From NCBI RefSeq assembly GCF_000155735.2, contig NC_020908.1, positions 2,361,001 through 2,425,000 on the forward strand: a stretch of DNA of 64,000 nt, written 5' to 3'. A program made the position numbers and the translations under genes. Origin of the DNA: Octadecabacter arcticus 238. GTDB taxonomy: Bacteria; Pseudomonadota; Alphaproteobacteria; Rhodobacterales; Rhodobacteraceae. Below the pieces are notes generated by a model that saw nothing but the letters and a program-made list of their open reading frames with translations, had not been told where the DNA came from and ran no database searches. Below, in pieces: positions 35,901 through 45,274 of this stretch. Each line of letters begins with the position of its first letter. The first letter of the stretch is position 1.

Positions 35901-36842
35901 TCAGCGGTATTTGACGCCCGGCAGAATGCTGAGCATTTCAAACATGATATTAGCCCCAACAAGGGCGGTGTTACCAGACGTATCATAGGGTGGTGAGACT
36001 TCAACCAAATCACAACCAACGACGTTCAACCCCTTGAGATTGCGGATCAATTCCATCGCCTGCGGTGTCGTCAACCCACCGATTTCAGGCGTGCCTGTTC
36101 CCGGCGCAAAGCTTGGGTCAAGGCTGTCGATATCATAGGTGATGTAGCACGGCTGATCACCGATAGACGCGACAACCTCTTCGCCTAGCGATATCAATGA
36201 CTTATGCCACAAATCTGATGCAAGTCGCTGGTTGAAGCCCCAATCGGCGGCCTCACTGAAATCTTCCGCCGTATAACCTGTACCACGAAGCCCAATTTGC
36301 CATACTTTTGAGGGTGTTATGAGGCCTTCTTCATAGGCCCTGCGAAACACGGTGCCATGGGTTTCACGCTCGCCAAACATCTCATCATTCACATCGGCAT
36401 GGGCATCCACATGCACCAGCGCAACAGGCCCGTGTTTCTTGTGCATCGCCCGCAAAATCGGCAGCGTCAAAGAATGGTCCCCGCCAAGCCCCATAGGGAT
36501 CACTGGGTGCTTTGAGATACTCTCGTAAGTATCTTGAATAATTGATAAACTTTTGCTCAGTGAAAACGTATTGATCGCGATATCACCAAGATCGGCACAT
36601 TGTAGACTGTCAAACGGTGCAGCCCCTGTTTGGATATTATAGGGCCGGATCATCGCGCTTTCTTGGCGCAATTGTTTGGGCCCAAACCGCGTGCCAGATC
36701 GCCAGCTTGTGCCAATATCCATCGGGATGCCAACGAACCCAACATCAAGTCCTTCAGCACTTTCTACCGCTGGCAATCGCATGAACGTTTGCGGGCCAGA
36801 AAACCGCGCCAGATCATTTCCGGAAATCGGTTGATTTTTCAT
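35901..36842 (-). CDS. arginase/agmatinase family ureohydrolase
   Basis: Binuclear manganese ureohydrolase of 313 residues. The metal ligands are visible: H123 in GGDHS, D146, H148 and D150 in DAHAD, and the two acids of DIDSLDP near residue 230. NCBI-style annotation would be agmatinase (SpeB), making putrescine and urea, but the same fold includes guanidinobutyrase, guanidinopropionase and guanidine hydrolase, and the substrate loop cannot be read with confidence. The start Met 36842 follows the previous gene's stop by 4 bases; the longer frame lies within that gene. Confidence 0.82.
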   Translation of the reverse strand: MKNQPISGNDLARFSGPQTFMRLPAVESAEGLDVGFVGIPMDIGTSWRSGTRFGPKQLRQESAMIRPYNIQTGAAPFDSLQCADLGDIAINTFSLSKSLSIIQDTYESISKHPVIPMGLGGDHSLTLPILRAMHKKHGPVALVHVDAHADVNDEMFGERETHGTVFRRAYEEGLITPSKVWQIGLRGTGYTAEDFSEAADWGFNQRLASDLWHKSLISLGEEVVASIGDQPCYITYDIDSLDPSFAPGTGTPEIGGLTTPQAMELIRNLKGLNVVGCDLVEVSPPYDTSGNTALVGANIMFEMLSILPGVKYR

Positions 36843-36846
36843 CAGC

Positions 36847-37806
36847 TTACCTCTTATTCCAAAGTGCCAAACAGCACAATTCAAACCCGACATGCGCCCC
36901 CGCGACCGCCGTGATGCCGCTGGGGTCATAGGGCGGTGACACCTCAACAATGTCACCCCCGACCATGTTGATCCCCGCCAAATCGCGCAACATCGCGGCC
37001 GCTTGCCAACTGGCCAGACCGCCCCAAACCGGGGTCCCCGTCCCGGGTGCAAACGCCGGATCCAATGCGTCGATATCAAAGGTCACGTAGGTCGCGTTGT
37101 CGCCGACAATCTCTTTGGCGCGTGACGCCGTCCACGCAACTCCCTTTTCATGAACCGTGCGCGCGTCGATGTATTCCATCCCGCAATAGTCGTCACACTC
37201 AGTCCGAATGCCGATCTGCACCGATCGCTTGGGATCCACCAATCCCAGTTTCACGGCCTTATACATGAACGTTCCATGATCGAAGCGGTCCATATCGTCG
37301 TCCGCCCAAAGGTCGGAATGCGCATCGAACTGGATCACACTCAGCAGGCCAAACTTGGCCGCATAGGCCTTCAAGATTGGCAGCGTAATGAAATGATCGC
37401 CCCCCAATGTGACAGTCCCCACATCTGCCGCCAGAATACCCGCGATATAGGCTTGGATCGCCGCAGGGGTGGCCGCCACGTTGGCATAATCAAACGCCAA
37501 ATCACCGTAATCCGCGATGGCAAAATCGCTGAGCGGATCAAAACCCCAACCATAGGGCGGATCATAGGGTTGCAGCGTGCTGGCCTCACGTATAGCGCGC
37601 GGTCCAAACCGCGTTCCTGGCCGGTTTGTGACCGCCTGATCGAACGGGATGCCCGTGACGCACAGGTCCACCCCTTTCAAATCCTTGGTGTATTTGCGCC
37701 GCAGGAATGACGTGGCCCCGCCAAACGTGTTCTCGAACGCGCAGCCTTTCAAGTCGTCGCGAGTGAACGCGAGATCAATCTGGCCCTTGGCATCCTCCAG
37801 CGCCAT
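36847..37806 (-). CDS. second arginase/agmatinase family ureohydrolase
   Basis: A paralogue, 319 residues, with ligands H138 (GGDHF), D161, H163 and D165 (DAHSD) and the acids of DIDALDP. It differs from its neighbour in the N-terminal region and in the substrate-side loops (DADDMDRFDHGTF-type versus MFGERETHGT), so the two probably act on different guanidino compounds. It lies in a three-gene unit with the downstream paralogue and the upstream amidohydrolase, with gaps of 4 and 0 bases. Confidence 0.82.
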   Translation of the reverse strand: MALEDAKGQIDLAFTRDDLKGCAFENTFGGATSFLRRKYTKDLKGVDLCVTGIPFDQAVTNRPGTRFGPRAIREASTLQPYDPPYGWGFDPLSDFAIADYGDLAFDYANVAATPAAIQAYIAGILAADVGTVTLGGDHFITLPILKAYAAKFGLLSVIQFDAHSDLWADDDMDRFDHGTFMYKAVKLGLVDPKRSVQIGIRTECDDYCGMEYIDARTVHEKGVAWTASRAKEIVGDNATYVTFDIDALDPAFAPGTGTPVWGGLASWQAAAMLRDLAGINMVGGDIVEVSPPYDPSGITAVAGAHVGFELCCLALWNKR

Positions 37807-38988
37807 TTAGTTGCCGCCCAGCGGTAATGCACGTTCCGCGATGCGCGCAAAGAATGATGCACCATATGGCGCTGTGGCATCGTCAAAGTCATAGTTAGGC
37901 TGGTGCAGCCCTGCCGATGCACCATTGCCGACAAACAAATAGGACCCCGGCGTTTTTTCTAGGAAATAGGCGAAATCCTCTGCGCCCATTTCGCGCGGTG
38001 CATCCGGCACCACAATCCCCTCAGCAGCCACTTCGCGCGCAACTTCCACCGCGAATGCGGTCTGGTCTGGCGAATTGATAGTCGCGGGGAACCCTTCGTC
38101 GTAGCGCAAAGTCGCCTCAACGTTGAACGCTGCGGCATGGCCCGCCACGATTTCGGTCATGCGTTTCATCACCATGGCCTTGACCGTCTTGTCGAACGTG
38201 CGCACCGTTCCGCCAAGATAAGCGTCTTCGGAAATCACGTTATCAGCCGTGCCCGCGTGGATCATCGTGACCGACACCACCAGATCATCCAGCGTGCGAT
38301 TGTTACGGCTGACAATGGTGCCCATCGCCTGTGCAATCGACAACGCCGCTGGAATCGGGTCGCGGGTGTCTTGCGGATAGGCGCCGTGGCCGCCCTCGCC
38401 CTTGATGTCCACATGAAACGAATCGACCTCTGCCATGATTGGCCCGGGCGTGGTCAGAAACTGGCCCACGGGGAGTTTTGGCAGATTGTGCAGCGCATAG
38501 ACTTCTTTGATGGCGAACGTCTCAAGCATGCCTTCCTCAACCATCAACTCGGCCCCGCCGCCGGTTTCCTCAGCCGGTTGAAAAATCAGCGCTATCCGGC
38601 CTTTGAAATTACGTGTCTCGGCGAGGTATCGCGCAGCACCCAACAACATTGTGGTATGGCCGTCATGGCCGCAGGCGTGCATTTTACCAGGCGTTTTGGA
38701 CGCCCAGTCCGCGCCCGTGGTCTCAGAAATCGGCAGCGCATCCATATCCGCGCGCAAACCAATCGTCGGCCCGTCGCCGTCCACGTAATCGCGACCAGTG
38801 ATAATTGCCACGACACCAGAAATCGCGATGCCTTCGTGAATTTCATCCACCCCGAAGTCACGCAAACGTTCCACCACGAAGCTGGCGGTCTTTTGGCATT
38901 GCTGGCCTAATTCGGGATGCTGGTGCAGGTATCTGCGCCATTCGGTCATGTCTTCGGCGAAGGCGGCAATACGGTTGATGACGGGCAT
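37807..38988 (-). CDS. M20 family amidohydrolase (HipO-like)
   Basis: Zinc-dependent amidohydrolase of 393 residues resembling hippurate and N-acetyl-amino-acid hydrolases. Metal-binding motif HACGHDGHTTMLLG and the EETGGGAELM catalytic glutamate region are present; the C-terminal MGAEDFAYFLE matches the family. As the first gene of the unit with two ureohydrolases, it may remove an acyl group from a guanidino compound, or handle an unrelated substrate. Divergent from mazG with 62 bases between starts. Confidence 0.85.
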   Translation of the reverse strand: MPVINRIAAFAEDMTEWRRYLHQHPELGQQCQKTASFVVERLRDFGVDEIHEGIAISGVVAIITGRDYVDGDGPTIGLRADMDALPISETTGADWASKTPGKMHACGHDGHTTMLLGAARYLAETRNFKGRIALIFQPAEETGGGAELMVEEGMLETFAIKEVYALHNLPKLPVGQFLTTPGPIMAEVDSFHVDIKGEGGHGAYPQDTRDPIPAALSIAQAMGTIVSRNNRTLDDLVVSVTMIHAGTADNVISEDAYLGGTVRTFDKTVKAMVMKRMTEIVAGHAAAFNVEATLRYDEGFPATINSPDQTAFAVEVAREVAAEGIVVPDAPREMGAEDFAYFLEKTPGSYLFVGNGASAGLHQPNYDFDDATAPYGASFFARIAERALPLGGN

Positions 38989-39050
38989 GGGTGGACCTCT
39001 GTTCGGTGTGGGAATAGCCTAATCTTACACCAATGGAGCCACCCTACAAT

Positions 39051-39884
39051 ATGTCCAAAGACCCTCTCATCCATTCCACCGATCCAGCCGCGCAAATGGA
39101 CCGCCTTTTGGCGATCATGGCGGCCCTGCGCGACCCGCAAACCGGCTGCCCGTGGGACATCGAACAGACCTTTGCAACAATCGCGCCCTACACGATTGAG
39201 GAAGCCTATGAGGTCGCGGACGCAATTGAGCGCGGCGATATGGATGAATTGCGCGGCGAATTGGGCGATCTGCTGTTTCAGTCCGTCTTTCACGCGCAAA
39301 TGGCCGATGACGCGGGGCATTTCAATTTTAGTGACGTGGCCCGCACGATGTCCGACAAGATGGTAGCGCGCCACCCTCATGTATTCGGAAGCGAATCCCG
39401 CGATAAATCTGCCGATCAACAAACCGCCAATTGGGAAGTCATCAAGGCCGCCGAACGGGCTGGCAAAGATCAAGGCCGCACGCTGGACGGTGTCGCAGTC
39501 GGCCTGCCCGCACTGTTGCGCGCGCTCAAGCTGCAAAAACGCGCCGCACGGGTCGGGTTCGATTGGCCGGACGTAGGGCACGTTATTGATAAAATAGCCG
39601 AAGAAGCCGCCGAAGTTGTCGAGGCCCGCGATACATTAACCCAAGATGAAGTCACCGAAGAAGTTGGAGATTTGCTGTTCGTTATGGCCAACCTCGCGCG
39701 GCATCTGAATGTCGATCCAGAGGTCGCGTTGCGCCAAGCCAACGCCAAATTCCAGCGGCGGTTCGAATTCATCGAAGACGCATTGGCCCGCGACGGCCGC
39801 ACCCCGCTCGACAGTGATTTGGCCGAAATGGACGGATTGTGGAACGCTGTAAAAGTGGCAGAAAAAAGCGCGCTAAAACCTTAG
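39051..39884 (+). CDS. mazG: nucleoside triphosphate pyrophosphohydrolase
   Basis: All-alpha NTP pyrophosphatase of 277 residues that removes aberrant nucleotides. It has two MazG repeats: the first with EEAYEVADAIE and ELRGELGDLLFQ, the second with EEAAEVVEAR and EEVGDLLFVMANL. These carry the EExxE and ExxD magnesium ligands. ATG 39051 has GGAG upstream; an in-frame ATG 18 bases earlier is less likely. The 3' end overlaps the end of the convergent ABC-F gene by four bases. Confidence 0.93.
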   Translation: MSKDPLIHSTDPAAQMDRLLAIMAALRDPQTGCPWDIEQTFATIAPYTIEEAYEVADAIERGDMDELRGELGDLLFQSVFHAQMADDAGHFNFSDVARTMSDKMVARHPHVFGSESRDKSADQQTANWEVIKAAERAGKDQGRTLDGVAVGLPALLRALKLQKRAARVGFDWPDVGHVIDKIAEEAAEVVEARDTLTQDEVTEEVGDLLFVMANLARHLNVDPEVALRQANAKFQRRFEFIEDALARDGRTPLDSDLAEMDGLWNAVKVAEKSALKP

Positions 39885-41686
39885 CGCACGGCCTTTTCTT
39901 CCAGCAGCAGCCATTCTTCTTCTGCGTCAGACAGTGTCGAATGACGGTCCACCAGCGCATCGGTGGCTTTCTGAAACTTCACCGGATGTTCAGTGAACAA
40001 CGCCGGATCCGACATCAGCTCTTCCAGTTTGGCGATCTCGGCCTCAAGGCGCGCGATGACCTTTGGCAGTTCCTCAAGGCGGTGCTTTTCGGTGAAACTA
40101 AGTCCTTCGCTGACAACAGCTTTACCCTTGCCAGATTTTGATTTCGTCTTGGTTTCCTTGGCGACAACGCCCTCAATCTCGGCGCGCTGGTTAAGATAAT
40201 CAGTCCAGCCCCCCGCGTAAGTCACAGCCTGCGCATTGCCTTCCATCGCGATGGTCGTCGTCGCGACGCGGTCGATAAAATCACGGTCGTGACTGACCAA
40301 AAGCACGGTGCCCGGATAATCCCCAAGCAGGTCTTGCAGCAGGTCAAGCGTTTCGATGTCCAGATCGTTGGTCGGTTCGTCCAACACCAAAACATTGGAT
40401 TCGCGCGCCATCAAACGCGCCAGCAACAGCCGCGCCTTTTCACCACCTGACAAAGACCGCACAGGGGCGCGCACTTGCCCTTCGTCAAACAGGAATTCTT
40501 TCAGATATCCGACAACGTGCTTGGGCTGGCCACGTACCATGATCTGGTCGGCCTTGCCGCTGACCGACATGCTCGGGTCCGTGGTCAGGTTGTCCCACAA
40601 GGTCGTTTCGGGATTAAGTTTCGCGCGCGCCTGATCAAACACCGCGATGTCCAGATTGGTGCCGTGCTTGATCGACCCCTCATCAGGTGCAATTTCACCC
40701 AGCAACATCTTGATAAGGGTGGTTTTCCCCACACCGTTGGGGCCGACAAACGCGATGCGATCACCGCGATTTACCGTCAGATCAAAGTTTGAAACGATTG
40801 GCTTTCCAGCAAATGTTTTGCTTAAACCGAATGCCTCGATCACCTTTTTGCCGGAGGCTTGGCCCGCATCCAGTGCCATTGCAGCGGCGCCTTGGCGCTT
40901 GATCTGGCCGGACTTTTCGGCCCGCAAATCCTGCAACGCCCGAAGGCGGCCCTGATTGCGTGTGCGGCGTGCGGAGATACCCTCCACCGCCCATCGCGCC
41001 TCTTGCTTGATCTTGCGATTAAGCTTGTGGCGCTGCATGTCTTCGTCTTCCCACGTCTTGTCGCGCCATTCTTCAAAATGGGCGAACCCCTTTTCCTGAC
41101 GGCGGACTTGGCCGCGATCAATCCAAAGGGTGGCGCGGGTCAGCGCGTTCAGAAACGCACGGTCGTGGGAAATCAGCACGAATCCGGTGCGAGTTTGCGA
41201 CAATTCTCGCTCAAGCCAGCAAATCGCTTCGATGTCCATGTGGTTGGTCGGTTCGTCCAGCAACATCAACCCTGGCGCTTCGGCCATCAGTTTTGCCAAG
41301 GCCGCGCGGCGACGTTCACCGCCCGATGCGACATTTACATCACGGGCCGGATCAAATTTCAGCCCTTCGGCCACCGCATCAACGCGCCATGTATCCGATG
41401 CGTCTAGCCCGCTGGACGCATAATCGCCCAATGTGGCTGACCCTTCCATCGTCGGGTCCTGTTCCATGTAGCCCACCGACATGCCCGGTGCGACGACAAC
41501 GCCACCTTTGTCGACGTCTACCAAACCCGCCATCACCTTGAGAAGGGTGGATTTTCCCGACCCATTGCGCCCAACCAATGCGACACGGTCGCCCGGTTGT
41601 ACGACCAAAGACAGGTCTTCAAAGACAGGATCCCCACCAAAAGTGAGGGCGATATCGGTAACTTGTAATAGGGGTGCTCGTGCCAT
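39881..41686 (-). CDS. ABC-F family ATPase (Uup-like)
   Basis: Soluble tandem-ABC protein of 601 residues. First Walker A GRNGSGKST, signature ASGGERRR, Walker B LMLLDEPTNHMD; second Walker A GPNGVGKTT, LSGGEKAR and LVLDEPTNDLD. The extended charged C-terminal coiled coil (EKHRLEELPKVIARLEAEIA) is the DNA/RNA-binding type tail of Uup. Uup-like members act on ribosomes and influence transposon excision in E. coli. The start MARAPLL at 41686 is preferred over a Met 18 bases upstream. Confidence 0.87.
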   Translation of the reverse strand: MARAPLLQVTDIALTFGGDPVFEDLSLVVQPGDRVALVGRNGSGKSTLLKVMAGLVDVDKGGVVVAPGMSVGYMEQDPTMEGSATLGDYASSGLDASDTWRVDAVAEGLKFDPARDVNVASGGERRRAALAKLMAEAPGLMLLDEPTNHMDIEAICWLERELSQTRTGFVLISHDRAFLNALTRATLWIDRGQVRRQEKGFAHFEEWRDKTWEDEDMQRHKLNRKIKQEARWAVEGISARRTRNQGRLRALQDLRAEKSGQIKRQGAAAMALDAGQASGKKVIEAFGLSKTFAGKPIVSNFDLTVNRGDRIAFVGPNGVGKTTLIKMLLGEIAPDEGSIKHGTNLDIAVFDQARAKLNPETTLWDNLTTDPSMSVSGKADQIMVRGQPKHVVGYLKEFLFDEGQVRAPVRSLSGGEKARLLLARLMARESNVLVLDEPTNDLDIETLDLLQDLLGDYPGTVLLVSHDRDFIDRVATTTIAMEGNAQAVTYAGGWTDYLNQRAEIEGVVAKETKTKSKSGKGKAVVSEGLSFTEKHRLEELPKVIARLEAEIAKLEELMSDPALFTEHPVKFQKATDALVDRHSTLSDAEEEWLLLEEKAVR

Positions 41687-41725
41687 GGGGTCTGCTAGCG
41701 TCACCGCGCGGCGTCTGCAAGGGTC

Positions 41726-42528
41726 CTAACGCGAAGTCCTTGCAGCAACTGCGCGCAAGGCCTTGGCACGGGCGGGCGGAATCTTGGCAATCTCGACCCC
41801 GGTAAAGACGTGCAGCGTGTTCATCGCAGTGTCGATCACCGCATGATCACTGCCCCCCCCCCCATGGCGAGGTAGGTTTTCAACAGCATCGGCACCTGCG
41901 CCATTGCCTTCGCATGATCCAATATCGCGCGATCTGTGACACCTTGCGCATTTTTCCCAAATTCCACGACCTGCGGTGCCTTCACATCGGGATGCCACTG
42001 GTCGGGCGCCTGATGACGTTGCGCAAGTAGGTCAAACGCTTGGCCGTAGATCGCAGCGTCCGTGCCAGCAAAAGACGAACAGCCAAACAACAGGCCCACG
42101 GACCGCGCATCCACAATCGCCGCCAACATGCCCCAGGCAATGCACAAGACATCTGGATCACGCACATCCGGCACGACACAAAAACGGCCGAGTTCCAGCA
42201 TCGGGGCCGGATAGTGCGAAAGCCGTTCCAAATTATAGTATTGCGCAGAATAGCTGGCCTTGATTGCAGCGCCGGACGGGATCGACATCAGCCGATAACT
42301 GCACACCAACGCGCCAGCCTGATCCTCAACCATGATGTGATCGCAGAGCGAATCGAATTTATCGGTTTCAATCCCGCCGTTGCGGTCTTGCCCGCCTGCA
42401 TCCTCGACAAAACATCTATGGCGCAACTGCTGGCATCACTGCACATCATCGCCACTGCGGGCAAACCGCACAGCATATGCTCCGCGCCTTAACACGATCT
42501 CTTCAAGGGGTATTTGAGCTGTGGGCAT
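41726..42528 (-). pseudogene. olsB: ornithine-acyl-ACP N-acyltransferase (OlsB), disrupted twice
   Basis: GNAT-fold acyltransferase that makes lyso-ornithine lipid. The frame opens at ATG 42528 (MPTAQIPLEEIVLRRG) and continues through AVRFARSGDDVQ, then hits TGA at codon 31 (42436-42438) where relatives have a residue before CQQLRHRCFVED; CGA-to-TGA would explain it. The middle is well conserved (LELGRFCVVPDVRDPDVL). Near the end, an 11-base G tract (41853-41863) puts the reading out of frame; in the other frame the expected SDHAVIDTAMNTLHVFTG-type C-terminus continues to 41726. No adjacent olsA is present. Either fault alone would inactivate it, unless the tract is phase-variable or a read error. 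Confidence 0.8.
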
Positions 42529-42589
42529 TGTTATTCAGGCCCGTCTTTTTTCAGGCCCGTGGCTAAGGATTGCTGCGCAGGATGCGCCC

Positions 42590-43051
42590 TCACCCTTCAC
42601 CCAAGAAATCACCGGCGTCAAACCGACCGATGGACCCGAACAACTGACGCAGGAATGTGGTGTCGCGCACGTTATCTTGGGTCACGCGGCGCGACAAAGC
42701 CACGACATTGCCGTTCTCAAGCCCAAAGCGTTCCACGTTGGACACAACACCCGTGTCATCAAATTGGATCGCCACAACTTCGCGGTCAATTTCCTTTGGC
42801 TCCAACGGCCCAATCAACTGGAACCGGCTTTGCACGTAGAAATACCCGCCACCGTCGGTCACGCCACCTGCCGTGGGCGGGCCAATGATATCAAAAACCG
42901 TGCCGCGCGTATCCACGCCAACCAGAACTTCGGCAAGCTGATCATCACTCGGAATATAGCCGTGGTTTCGGTAAAGCGTTGTGCACCCCACCGTCATCAT
43001 CAACACACATGCGACCAGTGCTGCGCGCGTTTTGCGACCCGTGATGTTCAT
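42590..43051 (-). CDS. bamE: BamE-like outer-membrane lipoprotein (SmpA/OmlA)
   Basis: Lipoprotein of 153 residues that supports the BAM complex. Signal peptide with lipobox (V/T)GC, cysteine at about residue 23 (MMTVGCTTLYRNHG). The SmpA/OmlA fold begins with YIPSDDQLAEVLVGVDTRGTV and the Gly-rich IGPPTAGG loop. The start at 43051 (MNITGRKTRAAL) gives a proper signal; an in-frame Met at 43114 would add 21 residues without one. Divergent from the DUF177 gene (92 bases between starts). Confidence 0.85.
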   Translation of the reverse strand: MNITGRKTRAALVACVLMMTVGCTTLYRNHGYIPSDDQLAEVLVGVDTRGTVFDIIGPPTAGGVTDGGGYFYVQSRFQLIGPLEPKEIDREVVAIQFDDTGVVSNVERFGLENGNVVALSRRVTQDNVRDTTFLRQLFGSIGRFDAGDFLGEG

Positions 43052-43143
43052 GCTTAACTGCAACCTGATATTCCCGTCTTGGCTTCTGATGGCTTTTGAC
43101 GCATTTACAGCCATTCGGAGACGTAATTCAAGGGTGACCGCAT

Positions 43144-43734
43144 ATGTCTGATCTGCCGACCCATCCCATCCGCTTCGCGGACCTGCCTACACGCAAGCGT
43201 TCACATTTCACGATTGAACCCGACAGCGACGGCCGCAAAGCGATCGCGCGAACCATCGGCGTGCTGAAGGTGAAGAAACTACGCTTTGACGGCGCACTGA
43301 TTCCCACCGGCAAACGCGACTGGCGGATCGAAGCGACATTGGGCGCGACAATCAGCCAAGCTTGCGTTATTTCGCTCGATCCCGTGACCACGCGCATCGA
43401 CGAAGAGATCACGCGCTCCTACATCTCGGACTTCGACAAGCGCGACGACACATCCGACGACACCGAAGTCGAGATGATTGAAGACGACACCACTGATCCT
43501 TTGCCTGAAACGCTCGATCTGATTGATGTCATCGCCGAAGCCCTCGTTCTCACGATGCCGCCCTATCCGCGCAAAGAGGGAATCGAGGCCGAGACAGTCG
43601 GCGTCACCGAACCCGGTAAAGCCGTCATGACAGACGAGGACGCCCGCCCGTTTGCCCGCCTCGCGGTCCTGCGCGCCGCGGCTGAAAGTAAAAACGAAGG
43701 ACCAGGCGATGAACCAAACAAGGACGAAGATTAA
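43144..43734 (+). CDS. DUF177 (YceD) family protein
   Basis: 196-residue acidic cytosolic protein of the YceD family, which in bacteria and chloroplasts is linked to 23S rRNA accumulation and nearly always precedes rpmF. Conserved region about residues 45-160 includes IEATLGATISQACVISLDPV and EALVLTMPPYPRKEG. One of the usual Cys is present. Follows in the same direction as rpmF at 178 bases. The spacer contains no further gene; a 43761-44021 frame crosses rpmF and is a shadow. Confidence 0.85.
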   Translation: MSDLPTHPIRFADLPTRKRSHFTIEPDSDGRKAIARTIGVLKVKKLRFDGALIPTGKRDWRIEATLGATISQACVISLDPVTTRIDEEITRSYISDFDKRDDTSDDTEVEMIEDDTTDPLPETLDLIDVIAEALVLTMPPYPRKEGIEAETVGVTEPGKAVMTDEDARPFARLAVLRAAAESKNEGPGDEPNKDED

Positions 43735-43912
43735 CAACACCTACTGGGAAAGGTTGCGAAGTGGCGAAATCGCCTTATCTTCGAGCCTTCTTTCAGAACA
43801 ACTCTCGACAGGCTGTCGCTAATGACCTAAAGCCCGTCCGAACGCTTGAACAAAGCACGAAATTCACACGGTCCACCTTACGATCAAAGGACCCACTGCC
43901 CGAGGTTGCGAC

Positions 43913-44119
43913 ATGGCTGTCCCACAGAATAAAATCTCCAAATCCCGCCGGAACAACCGTCGGTCCCACCACGCTCTTGACGGGGCAAACCCGAACGAGT
44001 GCGCATCGTGTGGTGAACTGAAGCGTCCACACCACGTATGCCCGTCTTGCGGCAAATACGCAGAACGTGAAGTGATTGCACAAGCAGACGAAATCGATCT
44101 GGACGACGACGCAGCATAA
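43913..44119 (+). CDS. rpmF: 50S ribosomal protein L32
   Basis: Small zinc-ribbon protein of the large ribosomal subunit, 68 residues starting [20 protein letters not shown]. All four zinc-binding cysteines are present as C30-x-x-C33 and C43-x-x-C46, so this is the zinc-containing form. It leads into plsX after 27 bases. Confidence 0.97.
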   Translation: MAVPQNKISKSRRNNRRSHHALDGANPNECASCGELKRPHHVCPSCGKYAEREVIAQADEIDLDDDAA

Positions 44120-44146
44120 GCACTAGGATCGTCGGAAGGGAACATT

Positions 44147-45274
44147 ATGTCCGCGACTGACCAATCCACAGCACCACTTGTTATATCTGTCGACGCCATG
44201 GGCGGCGACGAAGGACCCGCGCCAATTGTCGCGGGTCTTGCGCGTTTCCTTCATCAAGACCGTGACGCGCACATCCTGCTGCACGGCCCAAAGGCTGAAC
44301 TTGAACCGCTGATCGCCAAGCGGAAACTCACAAAATCAGTTACAATAGTTGATGCGCCCGACGTGGTCGCGATGTCCGACAAACCCAGCCATGTTATGCG
44401 CCACGGCAAATCGACATCCATGTGGTCGGCCATCGATTCTGTGCGCAACAAAGACGCCGCCGCGTGTGTGTCGTGTGGCAACACCGGCGCATTAATGGCC
44501 GTGTCGATGATCCGCCTGCGCAAAGCCGAAGGCGTGAACCGCCCTGCCATTGCCTGCCTCTGGCCGTCGCGCAACGCCGCTGGCTTTAACGTCATGTTGG
44601 ATGCTGGTGCTGATATTCGCGCCGACGAAGAAGACCTTTTGACCTACGCACTCATGGGCGCATCTTATGCGCGAAACGGTCTGGGGCTGAGCCGCCCGCG
44701 TGTCGGATTGCTCAACGTCGGCAAAGAAGAACACAAAGGCCGCGCCGAATTAAAGGTCGCCAACGACATCATCGCCCGTGCCGCACCGCTTGGCGAATTC
44801 GATTATGTGGGATTCGTTGAAGGCGGAGATCTTCCCTCGGCGCGGGTTGATGTGATCGTCACAGACGGATTTACCGGCAATATCGCGCTGAAAACCGGCG
44901 AAGGAACGGCGAACTTTATCTCCGAATCACTGCGCGCCGCATTTAAAACAACGTGGTTTTCGCGCATCGCGGCCCTTCTCGCGCTCACATCACTTCGCCG
45001 TCTGAAGAAAAAGATTGACCCTCGTCGCGTCAATGGTGGCATCTTTCTTGGTCTGAACGGCACCGTCATCAAAAGCCATGGCAGCGCCGATGAAACCGGC
45101 GTTGCAGCCGCCGTTGCCCTCGCCGCCCAGCTCGGGCGGTCCGGCTTTTCTGACAAGCTCGCCGCGCGGGTTGCATCAGCAGCGGCACTTGGTCAAGATG
45201 ACGCAGCGACCAGTGACGCACCGGCGGCCCAGACGATCCAGCCGGCCCCAAACAAGGAAACAAGCATCAAATGA
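44147..45274 (+). CDS. plsX: phosphate acyltransferase PlsX
   Basis: Makes acyl-phosphate from acyl-ACP for phospholipid synthesis at the inner membrane surface. 375 residues beginning with the SVDAMGGDEGPAPIV motif of the family, then SCGNTGALMAVS and TDGFTGNIALKTGEG. The stop overlaps the fabH start by four bases. Confidence 0.96.
   Translation: MSATDQSTAPLVISVDAMGGDEGPAPIVAGLARFLHQDRDAHILLHGPKAELEPLIAKRKLTKSVTIVDAPDVVAMSDKPSHVMRHGKSTSMWSAIDSVRNKDAAACVSCGNTGALMAVSMIRLRKAEGVNRPAIACLWPSRNAAGFNVMLDAGADIRADEEDLLTYALMGASYARNGLGLSRPRVGLLNVGKEEHKGRAELKVANDIIARAAPLGEFDYVGFVEGGDLPSARVDVIVTDGFTGNIALKTGEGTANFISESLRAAFKTTWFSRIAALLALTSLRRLKKKIDPRRVNGGIFLGLNGTVIKSHGSADETGVAAAVALAAQLGRSGFSDKLAARVASAAALGQDDAATSDAPAAQTIQPAPNKETSIK

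Noticed and set aside
42436..42438. Selenocysteine codon in olsB
   Set aside because: No SECIS-like hairpin follows and the family does not use a Cys/Sec here; a second lesion exists in the same gene.
43761..44021. 86-codon frame overlapping rpmF
   Set aside because: It overlaps rpmF in another frame and lacks a ribosome site and homology.
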